A stretch of 8,629 nucleotides of DNA from Bacillota bacterium (lineage in GTDB: Bacteria; Bacillota; Clostridia; Christensenellales; UMGS416): assembly GCA_023409755.1 (NCBI GenBank), contig JAEYRA010000194.1:1-8629 (forward strand). Reading direction: 5' to 3'. A model generated the notes under the pieces. It ran no database searches. It was not told where the DNA came from and worked only from the letters and a program-made list of their open reading frames with translations. Each line of letters begins with the position of its first letter. Positions within the stretch are counted from its first letter, which is position 1. Made by a program: the position numbers and the translations under genes. Below, one piece after another: positions 1-6,481 of the stretch.

Positions 1-357
1 GGCTTTGAAGACCCGATGAACCGCCGCCCCTTCCCCTGGGGGCGGGAGGATGATACACTGTTGGCGTGGTACCGGGCGCTGGGCAGCCTTCGCCGGGGGC
101 GGCGCGTGCTCTTTGCTGATGGCGATCTGCGTGTGGGTGTGACTGGGGATCGGCAACTGATGCTGACACGTGCGACGGACACACAGATTGTCGTTGCTGC
201 CGTCAACGCCGGAGAGAGCCCAGCCGTGGTACGCTTGCCTCTGCCCATGGCTTTGCTGCTAGGGGATGCCGCCCAGGCAGGGGAGGAACGGATGAACTGG
301 ACGCTGCCCGGGGGCGGCGTGGCCATCTTTGGATGGGAGGAACCACATGATTCGTGA
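1..357 (+). CDS. GH13 alpha-glycosidase (neopullulanase/amylopullulanase-like), C-terminal part
   Basis: This is the 3' end of a gene that enters from the left edge; the frame is open from base 1 to a TGA at 355-357, giving 118 visible residues. The first residues, GFEDPMNRRPFPWGRED, match the conserved region after the last catalytic motif of GH13 enzymes of the neopullulanase, cyclomaltodextrinase and amylopullulanase type. There the Asn-Arg-Arg...Pro-Trp stretch is followed by a helix (LLAWYRALGSLRRG) and a C-terminal beta-sandwich; here that domain runs to the end (LMLTRATDTQIVVAAVNAG, then GGGVAIFGW). The catalytic Asp/Glu/Asp residues lie outside the window. The family hydrolyses alpha-1,4 and/or alpha-1,6 bonds in starch-derived glucans; the exact specificity cannot be judged. 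The ATG at 16 is internal and not a real start. The 3' end overlaps the next gene by 11 bases, which suggests translational coupling. Confidence 0.85.
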   Translation, partial: GFEDPMNRRPFPWGREDDTLLAWYRALGSLRRGRRVLFADGDLRVGVTGDRQLMLTRATDTQIVVAAVNAGESPAVVRLPLPMALLLGDAAQAGEERMNWTLPGGGVAIFGWEEPHDS

Positions 358-799
358 CGCAAGGCCGGAGGATGCTGCGGTTGTCTATCGGCTCATCTGC
401 GAGTTGGAGGAGGGCGCCAACGAGGCCATCGAGTGGGAGCCTTTCTTGGCAGTGTATCGTCGCAACCTGGGTGACCCCAATGTGTGCTACCGCGTGGCTG
501 AGGAGGACGGAGAGGTCATTGGCTTCGTCAGCCTGCACGTGCAGTGGCTGCTGCACCATTGCGGCCCGGTGGCCGAGCTGCAGGAATTGATCGTGTCGTC
601 ATCCCATCGGGGCAAGGGCCTGGGCGTGAAGCTGCTCAAAGACATGCGTGAGGAGGCACGCCGCCGCGGCTGCCTGCAGATAGAGCTCTGCTGCAACCGC
701 AAGCGGGAGGCATCGAATGCCTTCTATGGCCGCCATGGGTTCCAAAAGAGCCACTTCAAGCACACCCTGAAGTTTGCAGGGGAGCATCCTAACCAATAG
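347..799 (+). CDS. PhnO-like GNAT N-acetyltransferase
   Basis: This 150-residue single-domain GNAT transfers an acetyl group from acetyl-CoA to an amine. It resembles E. coli PhnO (aminoalkylphosphonate N-acetyltransferase, 144 residues) along its whole length: VYRLICEL near residue 13, LGDPNVCYRVAEEDGEVIGF at 41-60, LHHCGPVAELQELIV at 69-83, and SHFKHTLKF near the C-terminus all have close PhnO counterparts. The acetyl-CoA pyrophosphate-binding motif is HRGKGLG (87-93), and the Tyr of NAFYGRHGF (124-132) is the usual GNAT general-acid candidate. I chose the ATG at 347 because GGGAGG lies 6 bases upstream and the protein then begins MIRDARPEDA, a normal GNAT start; an in-frame TTG at 329 lacks such support. 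There is no phosphonate-uptake or C-P lyase gene nearby, so the true substrate may be another small amine. It is probably co-transcribed with the upstream glycosidase and ends at the terminator at 806-834. Confidence 0.85.
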   Translation: MIRDARPEDAAVVYRLICELEEGANEAIEWEPFLAVYRRNLGDPNVCYRVAEEDGEVIGFVSLHVQWLLHHCGPVAELQELIVSSSHRGKGLGVKLLKDMREEARRRGCLQIELCCNRKREASNAFYGRHGFQKSHFKHTLKFAGEHPNQ

Positions 800-805
800 G
801 GAGAG

Positions 806-834
806 AAGCACCGGAAACCCGGTGCTTTTGTTTT
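806..834 (+). terminator. Rho-independent terminator after the acetyltransferase gene
   Basis: AAGCACCGG and CCGGTGCTT form a perfect 9-bp stem around the tetraloop AAAC, followed directly by TTGTTTT. It begins 6 bases after the stop of the PhnO-like gene and ends 25 bases before the prs start codon, so it closes the glycosidase/acetyltransferase unit while sitting almost against the prs ribosome binding site. Confidence 0.88.
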
Positions 835-859
835 GAAATAAAGGAAGGGGAGGACAGCA

Positions 860-1807
860 ATGAACGGAGGAAACGGCGTCAAGATCTTTGGCGGCAGCGC
901 CAGCCAGCGGCTGGCGGGGGAGATCAGTACCATTCTGGGCATCGAGCTCGGGAAGGCCGACGTACACCACTTCTCGGAGGGAAACACCTTCGTACGCGTG
1001 CAGGAGAAGGTGCGCGACAAGGACGTCTACATCATCCAGACCATTGGCCGCACACCCAACGACGACTTCATGGAACTTCTGTTCTGGATCGACGCCTTCC
1101 GACGGGCCAGCGCCGGGTCCATCACCGCCATCATTCCGTACTTCAGCTACGCCAAGGGCGACAAGAAGGATGAACCACGGGTGTCCATCCGCGCGCGGGT
1201 GTGTGCGGACTGCCTGGAGGCCGAGGGCGTGGATCGCATTGTCACGATGGACCTGCACAGCCCCCAGATTCAGGGGTTCTTCATGAAGCCGGTCGATCAC
1301 CTCTACGGCCTGCCGACGCTGTGCGATGCCATTGGGAGCATGAACCTTCCCAACCTCGTCATTGTATCGCCCGATGCGGGCTTTGCCAAGAACGCCCGCA
1401 TGTATGCCGACCGGCTGCGGGTGGGCGTGGCCATCGGCGATAAGACCCGCGTGGCCCATGACGAGAAGGCCCAGGTGCTCGATCTCATCGGGGATGTGCG
1501 TGGCAAGACCGCGATGATCGTGGACGACTTCACCATCTCCTGCGGCACCCTCATAGAGACGGCGCGAATGCTGGAAGCCCGTGGGGCCCAGCGCATTCTG
1601 GCCTGTGTGTCCCACGCTTTGCTGGGGCCCGAGGGCGTCACCCGGCTGATGGACAGCCCCATTGAGCAGCTGCTCATCACCGACACGGTGGAGAACCCGG
1701 CGACCCAAAGCTGCCCGAAGGTGAAAACCGTGTCCATCGCGCCGCTCTTTGCCCAGGCCATTGACATCATCCAGCACCGGGAGTCGCTGAGTTCGCTCTT
1801 TGACTGA
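860..1807 (+). CDS. prs: Ribose-phosphate pyrophosphokinase (PRPP synthetase), divergent subclass
   Basis: It makes PRPP from ribose 5-phosphate and ATP for purine, pyrimidine, His, Trp and NAD synthesis in the cytosol. The 315-residue length is normal for class I enzymes. Family landmarks are present: FSEGNTFVRVQEKVR (38-52), FRRASAGSITAIIPYF (80-95), TMDLHSPQIQGFF (129-141, with the conserved His133), VSPDAGFAKNAR (169-180), DKTR (194-197, keeping the Lys and Arg of the usual DKRR) and VDDFTISCGTL (221-231). Two loops differ from the textbook sequences. The ATP-side loop reads YAKGDKKD rather than YARQDRK, and the ribose-phosphate loop has TISCGT where most enzymes have (I/A)DT(G/A/C)GT, so its last acidic residue is missing. 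From memory such variants form a recognisable subgroup in some bacteria, so loss of activity is not implied. The ATG at 860 follows a purine-rich AGGAAGGGGAGGA site. A terminator lies just upstream and no clear promoter was seen between it and the gene. Confidence 0.9.
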   Translation: MNGGNGVKIFGGSASQRLAGEISTILGIELGKADVHHFSEGNTFVRVQEKVRDKDVYIIQTIGRTPNDDFMELLFWIDAFRRASAGSITAIIPYFSYAKGDKKDEPRVSIRARVCADCLEAEGVDRIVTMDLHSPQIQGFFMKPVDHLYGLPTLCDAIGSMNLPNLVIVSPDAGFAKNARMYADRLRVGVAIGDKTRVAHDEKAQVLDLIGDVRGKTAMIVDDFTISCGTLIETARMLEARGAQRILACVSHALLGPEGVTRLMDSPIEQLLITDTVENPATQSCPKVKTVSIAPLFAQAIDIIQHRESLSSLFD

Positions 1808-1989
1808 GGAGCTTGCCGCGATACGGTGAGGGAGAGCTTGGGTAATGACCTCGATTCTCTTCCACTCATATATGGGCAACATTGCAGGAAGCGACCGGCG
1901 ATTCATTCGACGGGAGGGATGCAGAAATGGAGCAAGAGGAAGTAAATACTCCCACGTCAAATGTGCCCGATAAGGTTGGATGAGTACCA
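1808..1989. other. Intergenic stretch with only weak small open frames
   Basis: Between the prs stop and the - strand terminator I see no established gene and no intrinsic terminator for prs. Two short + strand frames exist. One is 42 codons (1845-1973, ATG, with GAGGGAG 10 bases upstream). The other is 18 codons (1927-1983, product MEQEEVNTPTSNVPDKVG), with GGGAGGG about 7 bases before the ATG. They overlap in different frames, so at most one is likely to be translated. Neither product is recognisable. Base composition is less G+C-rich than in the flanking genes, as expected for non-coding DNA. Confidence 0.4.
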
Positions 1990-2029
1990 AAAGTAAAAAC
2001 TCGGCCGGCGACATGCGCGCCGGCCGAGT
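1990..2029 (-). terminator. Rho-independent terminator of the - strand Eis-like gene
   Basis: ACTCGGCCGGCG (1999-2010) and CGCCGGCCGAGT (2018-2029) form a perfect 12-bp, very G+C-rich stem with a 7-base loop. Read on the - strand the stem is followed by TTTTTACTTTT; on the + strand no T-run follows. It is therefore oriented to end transcription of the Eis-like gene, about 70 bases past its stop codon, and is not an obvious terminator for prs. Confidence 0.88.
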
Positions 2030-2101
2030 CGGTTATCACAAGAACATGCAATCCTTATCGTGTACGTCGCCACAGCGGCGGACACGAGGGGCCGTAGGCC
2101 C

Positions 2102-3307
2102 CTAGAAGTAATCAGGCAGGTAGAGATCCTTCTTGGGGAACAGCCGGTCGAGGTCAGCAGCCTTGTCCCGCACGGTAACATCCTGCCGCAGGGCGATCTG
2201 CCCGAAGGGCAGGAAGCCGGTGACCAGCTGCGCGAGAGCGTGCACCGGGCACTCCAGGTCGGCAGCGCCGCCCTCCACTCGTTTCACTTCGCCCTCGCCA
2301 TTCTGCCATGCCACCTCATAGATGCCGGTATTGCGGGGCAGGAAGGTGTCGTTGACGGCGATGCGCACCGCGCCGCTGCCAGCGGGCTTGCGCAGCAGTT
2401 CCAGCGCTTTCTGCACGTTCACCACACGGTTCATGCCGGTGAAGTTGCGCTCCACCTCCACCTCCCACGGCTCGGGCCAGATAACCTCGGGCACGATGCT
2501 CTGGGGCATGGCCCACACCAGCGTCTTGAGGTTGCCGCTGTAGCGCCCCACAAAGCCCAGCAGGGCGTAGAGGGACTCCCGGTCCAACCAGGCGGCTTCC
2601 TGCAGCACCACATCGGTGCGATTGCCTTCCAGCGGTTTGGGGAAGGTCAGGATGCAGTAGGCCACGGGCTTGTCGCTCTCGTCATACCACACATAGGTGC
2701 GGCGGTTGGCGTTGATGGGGTCGTGCTCCAGCACGCCGCGCCAGCGCCAGCCCTCACGGTCCACGGCCAGGTTGTGGCGGCTGGCAAATTCATTGTACAG
2801 CTCCACGATGGGGGTGGGGTCGGTGCCGTTCTCGCCGGGCACAAACATCTCCGCCCGGCCGGGGCGGGAATAGGCCAGCAAAGGGGTGATGGGCGCTTTG
2901 ATCTTGTATGTGGCGTTGCAGATCTCGTAGCCGAACTTGCGGTAATACTCGTGGGAGAACGGGTAGAGATAGGAGAACACATCACCCTGCTCCCACATGG
3001 TGTCCATGATGGCCTCAAAGATCTTGCGGATGTTGCCGCCGCGGCGGTCCTCCACCAGGCTGGCCACACCGCCGATGCCGCCCATGCCCACGCTGTGGCC
3101 GTCAAACCACACGTCGAAGGGGATGAGCTCCATGCCGGCGTGCATGCGTCCCTGCTCATCGATGGCCGCCCAGCCGCTGCGCCACAGGGTGTCGTCCTTC
3201 TCCAGGCGTTCGGCCTGTTCCTTGCGGTCGATGGGAAAGAAGAAACTCAGTGCCTGCAGCTCATTGAGACGGGCGCGTTCCTCCTTGCGGATCGGTCTGT
3301 ACTCCAT
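2102..3307 (-). CDS. Eis-like GNAT N-acetyltransferase with C-terminal SCP2-like domain
   Basis: This 401-residue protein has the size and layout of the Eis family (COG4552): an N-terminal GNAT domain (about 1-150), a second degenerate GNAT-like domain (about 150-285) and a C-terminal sterol-carrier-protein-like domain (about 290-401). Visible landmarks are the acetyl-CoA region GGIGGVASLVEDRRGGNIRK (76-95) and SHEYYRKFGYEI (118-129), matching the Tyr-x-x-Phe-Gly-Tyr region that supplies the catalytic Tyr in Eis. The protein ends in Phe401; in mycobacterial Eis a C-terminal Phe carboxylate acts as the general base, so the end is consistent with an active enzyme. Known Eis proteins acetylate aminoglycosides and other amines; the substrate here is unknown. 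The ATG follows GAGGTGG at 5 bases spacing. A promoter lies just upstream and a terminator downstream, so it can be expressed alone, although it follows an MFS permease gene by 80 bases on the same strand. Confidence 0.87.
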   Translation of the reverse strand: MEYRPIRKEERARLNELQALSFFFPIDRKEQAERLEKDDTLWRSGWAAIDEQGRMHAGMELIPFDVWFDGHSVGMGGIGGVASLVEDRRGGNIRKIFEAIMDTMWEQGDVFSYLYPFSHEYYRKFGYEICNATYKIKAPITPLLAYSRPGRAEMFVPGENGTDPTPIVELYNEFASRHNLAVDREGWRWRGVLEHDPINANRRTYVWYDESDKPVAYCILTFPKPLEGNRTDVVLQEAAWLDRESLYALLGFVGRYSGNLKTLVWAMPQSIVPEVIWPEPWEVEVERNFTGMNRVVNVQKALELLRKPAGSGAVRIAVNDTFLPRNTGIYEVAWQNGEGEVKRVEGGAADLECPVHALAQLVTGFLPFGQIALRQDVTVRDKAADLDRLFPKKDLYLPDYF

Positions 3308-3336
3308 AGGGCCACCTCTCGTGTGTTGATGGTTCT

Positions 3337-3365
3337 ATTATACAAATTGGAAGCAGGCCCCACAA
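3337..3365 (-). promoter_or_regulatory. Vegetative-type promoter of the Eis-like gene
   Basis: On the - strand a perfect TATAAT (3342-3337) is preceded by a 17-base spacer and TTGTGG (3365-3360) as -35. The -10 ends 29 bases before the ATG at 3307, giving a short leader with the GAGGTGG site. It sits in the 80-base gap after the MFS stop codon, so the Eis-like gene need not depend on readthrough from the permease. Confidence 0.72.
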
Positions 3366-3387
3366 TGGGGAAATCCTATTAGGCGGT

Positions 3388-4593
3388 TCAGTCCGCAGCC
3401 TTGGCGGCTGGGCGGGCCCGGCGGCCGATGCCGGAGGGGATGAACGCTGCCGAGGCGACTGCCGCGAACCCCGCCAGCACGGCCGTGAACAGGAACGCCG
3501 CGTTGTATTGGAAGGCTGGGAACCAATCGACCAGCAACCCCGCCAACCACGGCCCGGCGAAGATGCCCAACCCATAGACCGCCTGGTAGAAGCCCATGGC
3601 GGTGGCGCGCTTTTCATCCGGAAGGCGGGAGACCGACAGGCTCATGAGCGACGGGAAGGAAAGGGAATTGCCCAGGCCCGTGAGCAGCTGGCTCAAGTAG
3701 AGCAGCCCAATGGTGCCCGAGAAGGGCACCAGCGCGCAGGCCAGAATGTGCAACGCAAAGCCAGTGGTGACGACCGGGCGCATGCCGAAGCGGGGCAGCA
3801 CCTTGCCGGCCACCAGGGGGCCGAAAATGGCCGTGGGCAGCATGAAGCAGATCGTCATGATGCTCAGCTGTCCCTGGGTGGCGGGCACTGCCAGCGACGC
3901 TGCCGCCAGCGGGGCAAAGGTGAACGCCTTGGCGAAATTGATGCCCTGGGCAGCGATGGCCAGCACCGCCGCCACGATGAGGTTGCGGTCGGTCAGTGTC
4001 CCCACCACATCTTGCAGGCGGAACCCCTGGCGTTCCTTGCGGCTTTCGGTGGCGAAGGCCGCCAGCGCCAGCCCCGGCAGTGCCACCAATGCCGACGCCA
4101 GGAAGCTATACCGGTACCCGATGGTGCCGGCGATGACCCCGCCGATGAGCATGGCGATGAGCTGGCCCGTGGCCGAGGAACCCTCCACAAAACCCATGGA
4201 GTGGGTGGTACCCTCAAAGTAGCTGGAGAAGAGGATGGAGATCTGCACGTAGGCGCAGGCCGCCAGCCCCGCGATGAGCCGCCCCACAAAAAGCATCGTT
4301 GGCGACTGTGGAAAGTAGAACATCAGGAGCGAGCTCAGCCCCCCCGCGGCGATGCCCCCGAGGATAAAGGGCTTCCGGCGGCGTAACTTGTCGGAGAGAA
4401 TGCCCAGCGGCAGCCGCAGCAGCATCTGCGTGATGCCATAGGAACCGGCGATGAGCCCCACGAAGGCCGCCGTCGCGCCGATCTCGTTCTTGGTGTAGGC
4501 TGAGAATTGCGGCACGTAGATGTAGACGGTCATCCAGAACAGAGCGTTGACCACATACATGAGTACTTGGGGACGTTTGACTGCCTTGGGCAT
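3388..4593 (-). CDS. MFS transporter (exporter-like permease)
   Basis: This 401-residue, very hydrophobic protein has about 12 predicted membrane segments in two halves joined by a charged cytoplasmic loop (about 183-203, ATESRKERQGFRLQDV), the standard major facilitator layout. The loop after segment 2 carries motif A as GILSDKLRRRK (64-74), and a weaker counterpart, GKVLPRFGMRPV (263-274), follows segment 8. MGFYQAVYGLGIFAGPWLAG (333-352) is a typical late segment of drug/sugar-efflux-type MFS proteins. The substrate cannot be deduced. The ATG has GGAGGA about 6 bases upstream on the - strand. The gene lies 80 bases upstream of the Eis-like acetyltransferase on the same strand and diverges from glnS; a shared detoxification role with the acetyltransferase is possible but only inferred from adjacency. 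The C-terminus is a short Arg/Ala-rich tail. Confidence 0.9.
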   Translation of the reverse strand: MPKAVKRPQVLMYVVNALFWMTVYIYVPQFSAYTKNEIGATAAFVGLIAGSYGITQMLLRLPLGILSDKLRRRKPFILGGIAAGGLSSLLMFYFPQSPTMLFVGRLIAGLAACAYVQISILFSSYFEGTTHSMGFVEGSSATGQLIAMLIGGVIAGTIGYRYSFLASALVALPGLALAAFATESRKERQGFRLQDVVGTLTDRNLIVAAVLAIAAQGINFAKAFTFAPLAAASLAVPATQGQLSIMTICFMLPTAIFGPLVAGKVLPRFGMRPVVTTGFALHILACALVPFSGTIGLLYLSQLLTGLGNSLSFPSLMSLSVSRLPDEKRATAMGFYQAVYGLGIFAGPWLAGLLVDWFPAFQYNAAFLFTAVLAGFAAVASAAFIPSGIGRRARPAAKAAD

Positions 4594-4644
4594 GGGTTCC
4601 TCCGGCGGAAGAGTATCCGCATTTGTGAATAGACTACGGCACTA

Positions 4645-4673
4645 CTTGTAGCATGGCAGGGCGCAAAATGCAA
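4645..4673 (-). promoter_or_regulatory. Weak candidate promoter for the MFS gene
   Basis: On the - strand TTGCAT (4673-4668) and TACAAG (4650-4645) are 17 bases apart and lie about 50 bases before the MFS start. Matches to the consensus are only 3/6 and 4/6, so this is the best candidate in the divergent region and not a firm call. Confidence 0.25.
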
Positions 4674-4707
4674 GACCGTGTAGACAACCGGCTGTGCCTG
4701 GCAAAGA

Positions 4708-4736
4708 TTGTGGGATGCCGCCGTTTGTGGTATGAT
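4708..4736 (+). promoter_or_regulatory. Vegetative promoter of glnS-gltX (extended -10)
   Basis: TTGTGG (4708-4713), a 17-base spacer and TATGAT (4731-4736) form a promoter whose -10 is preceded by TGG, giving the extended TGnTATGAT form. The predicted transcript would start near 4743, leaving a leader of only about 23 bases before the glnS ATG at 4766. That is too short for a T-box riboswitch. Confidence 0.75.
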
Positions 4737-4765
4737 CATTGGAAACGCAATGCGAGGGGATTGGT

Positions 4766-6451
4766 ATGGCGGCGACGCGCAAAGCCCAGGTGATGGAGCC
4801 TTCCAACTACATCGAAGAGGAGATCAACCGCGACATTGAGGCAGGTCGGGTAGCGGATTGCATTCACACCCGCTTTCCGCCGGAGCCCAACGGCTATCTG
4901 CACATCGGCCATGTCAAGGCGATCTTCATTGACTTTGGAATCGCCCGTAAGTATGGCGGCTTGTGCAACCTGCGCTTTGACGACACCAACCCCGTGAAAG
5001 AGGACACCGAGTACGTCGATGCCATCTTTGAGGACATCCATTGGCTGGGGTTCGATTGGGAAGATCGGCTGCACTATGCCTCCGATTACTTTGAGGAGAA
5101 CTACCGCCTGGCGGTGGAGCTCATCCAAAAGGGGAAGGCCTACATCTGCCAGCTCACTGCCGACGAAATGCGTGAGTACCGCGGCACGCTCACCGAGCCC
5201 GGCCGCAACAGCCCCTACCGTGACCGGCCGGTGGAGGAGAACCTGCGGCTCTTTGAGGAAATGCGTACGGGCAAACACCCTGAGGGCACGATGACGCTGC
5301 GGGCGAAGATCGACATGGCTTCCCCGAACATCAACATGCGTGACCCGGTGCTCTATCGCATCCTCTTTGCCCACCACCACCGCACCGGCGACCGCTGGTG
5401 CATCTACCCGATGTATGACTTCTCTCACCCCATCGATGACGCGCTGGAGGGCATTACCCACTCGCTGTGCTCGCTGGAGTATGAAGATCACCGCCCCCTC
5501 TACGACTGGGTCGTGCGGGAGACCGGCTTTGCCAACCCGCCCCGGCAGATTGAGTTCGCCCGCCTTGGCCTCACCAACACCGTGATGAGCAAGCGTTACC
5601 TGCGCCAACTGGTGGAGGAGGGGAGAGTCTCCGGCTGGGACGACCCGCGTATGCCCACGCTCTGCGGCCTGCGGCGCCGGGGCTACACCCCCACGGCCAT
5701 TGGGGACTTTTTGAACCGCATCGGCGTGGCCAAATCCAACAGCATCGTTGACCTCAACCTGCTGGAGCACTGCATCCGCGAGGAGATGAACGAGCAGGCA
5801 CCCCGTGCCATGGCCGTGCTGGAGCCGCTCAAGGTGACCATCACCAACTACCCCGAGGGGCAGAGTGAACTGGTGACGCTGGAGAACCACCCCGCCCACC
5901 CGGAGATGGGAGCGAGGACGGTACGTTTCTCACGCACGGTGTTCATTGAGCGGGAGGACTTCATGGAGAACCCGCCCAGCAAGTTCTTCCGCCTGAAGCC
6001 CGGCGGCGAGGTTCGCCTGAAGGGTGCGTACATCATCCGCTGCGACGAGGTGGTGAAGGACGCCGCGGGCAGTGTGGTCGAGCTTCGGTGCAGCTACGAC
6101 CCCGAGAGCCACTCGGGTGAGGGGCAGGGCCGCAAGGTCAAGGGCACCCTGCACTGGGTGGATGCCGAAACCGCCGTGCCGGCCGAGGTGCGTCTCTACG
6201 ACACCCTGTTTGACGACAGCATCGAGAACGACGACTTCCTGCAGCGGCTGAACCCTGACTCGGTGACGGTGCGCGCCAACGCGCTGGTGGAGTCGTCGCT
6301 GGCCGGTGCCAACCCCGGTGACCGCTGGCAGTTCCTGCGGCAGGGCTACTTCGTGGCCGACCAAGACTCCACCCCCGGCAAGTTGGTGTTCAACCGCACC
6401 GTGGGCCTCAAGGATTCCTGGGCCAAGGAGCTCAATAAAGCTGGTCAGTGA
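4766..6451 (+). CDS. glnS: Glutamine--tRNA ligase (GlnRS)
   Basis: A class Ic aminoacyl-tRNA synthetase that charges tRNA-Gln directly with glutamine. It aligns with E. coli GlnRS from end to end: HTRFPPEPNGYLHIGH (34-49, containing the HIGH motif), NLRFDDTNPVKEDTEYV (68-84), YRGTLTEPGRNSPYRDR (138-154), RAKIDMASPNINMRDPVLYR (179-198), CIYPMYDFSHPIDDALEGITHSLC (212-235), and VMSKR (273-277) as the KMSKS-type loop, followed by WDDPRMPTLCGLRRRGYTP and the two anticodon-binding beta-barrels to about 555. It has 561 residues, close to the E. coli protein, and lacks the C-terminal YqeY-like extension found in some Firmicute GlnRS proteins. The ATG at 4766 was chosen because AGGGG lies 6 bases upstream; an in-frame TTG at 4739 would fall at the predicted transcript start. 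gltX follows after 30 bases. Confidence 0.97.
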   Translation: MAATRKAQVMEPSNYIEEEINRDIEAGRVADCIHTRFPPEPNGYLHIGHVKAIFIDFGIARKYGGLCNLRFDDTNPVKEDTEYVDAIFEDIHWLGFDWEDRLHYASDYFEENYRLAVELIQKGKAYICQLTADEMREYRGTLTEPGRNSPYRDRPVEENLRLFEEMRTGKHPEGTMTLRAKIDMASPNINMRDPVLYRILFAHHHRTGDRWCIYPMYDFSHPIDDALEGITHSLCSLEYEDHRPLYDWVVRETGFANPPRQIEFARLGLTNTVMSKRYLRQLVEEGRVSGWDDPRMPTLCGLRRRGYTPTAIGDFLNRIGVAKSNSIVDLNLLEHCIREEMNEQAPRAMAVLEPLKVTITNYPEGQSELVTLENHPAHPEMGARTVRFSRTVFIEREDFMENPPSKFFRLKPGGEVRLKGAYIIRCDEVVKDAAGSVVELRCSYDPESHSGEGQGRKVKGTLHWVDAETAVPAEVRLYDTLFDDSIENDDFLQRLNPDSVTVRANALVESSLAGANPGDRWQFLRQGYFVADQDSTPGKLVFNRTVGLKDSWAKELNKAGQ

Positions 6452-6481
6452 ACCATCAAATCTGAACCGAAGGTGATTGAC

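Noticed and set aside
599..2014. Long - strand open frame (about 471 codons) across the acetyltransferase gene and prs
   Set aside because: It runs antisense through two clear genes and a terminator, has no recognisable domain and is explained by G+C codon bias.
2087..2103. AGGGGCC-GTA-GGCCCCT hairpin at the stop codon of the Eis-like gene
   Set aside because: It has a 7-bp stem but no T-run on either strand, and a much better terminator lies about 60 bases further on. Its role, if any, is unclear.
3357..3370. CCCC/GGGG hairpin after the MFS stop codon
   Set aside because: The four-base stem is too weak for a terminator, and the segment is better explained as the -35 region of the Eis-like gene's promoter.
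2060..3382. Long + strand open frame (about 440 codons) opposite the Eis-like gene
   Set aside because: It is antisense to a convincing GNAT/SCP2 protein. The translation is Gly/His/Val-rich with no domain, and such open frames are common in the mirror frame of high-G+C genes.
3508..4386. + strand open frame opposite the MFS gene
   Set aside because: The product is rich in Gln, Gly, His and Arg, which is a mirror of hydrophobic MFS codons, not a real protein.
4736..5899. - strand open frame of 387 codons opposite glnS
   Set aside because: It is a shadow of glnS, which matches GlnRS throughout.
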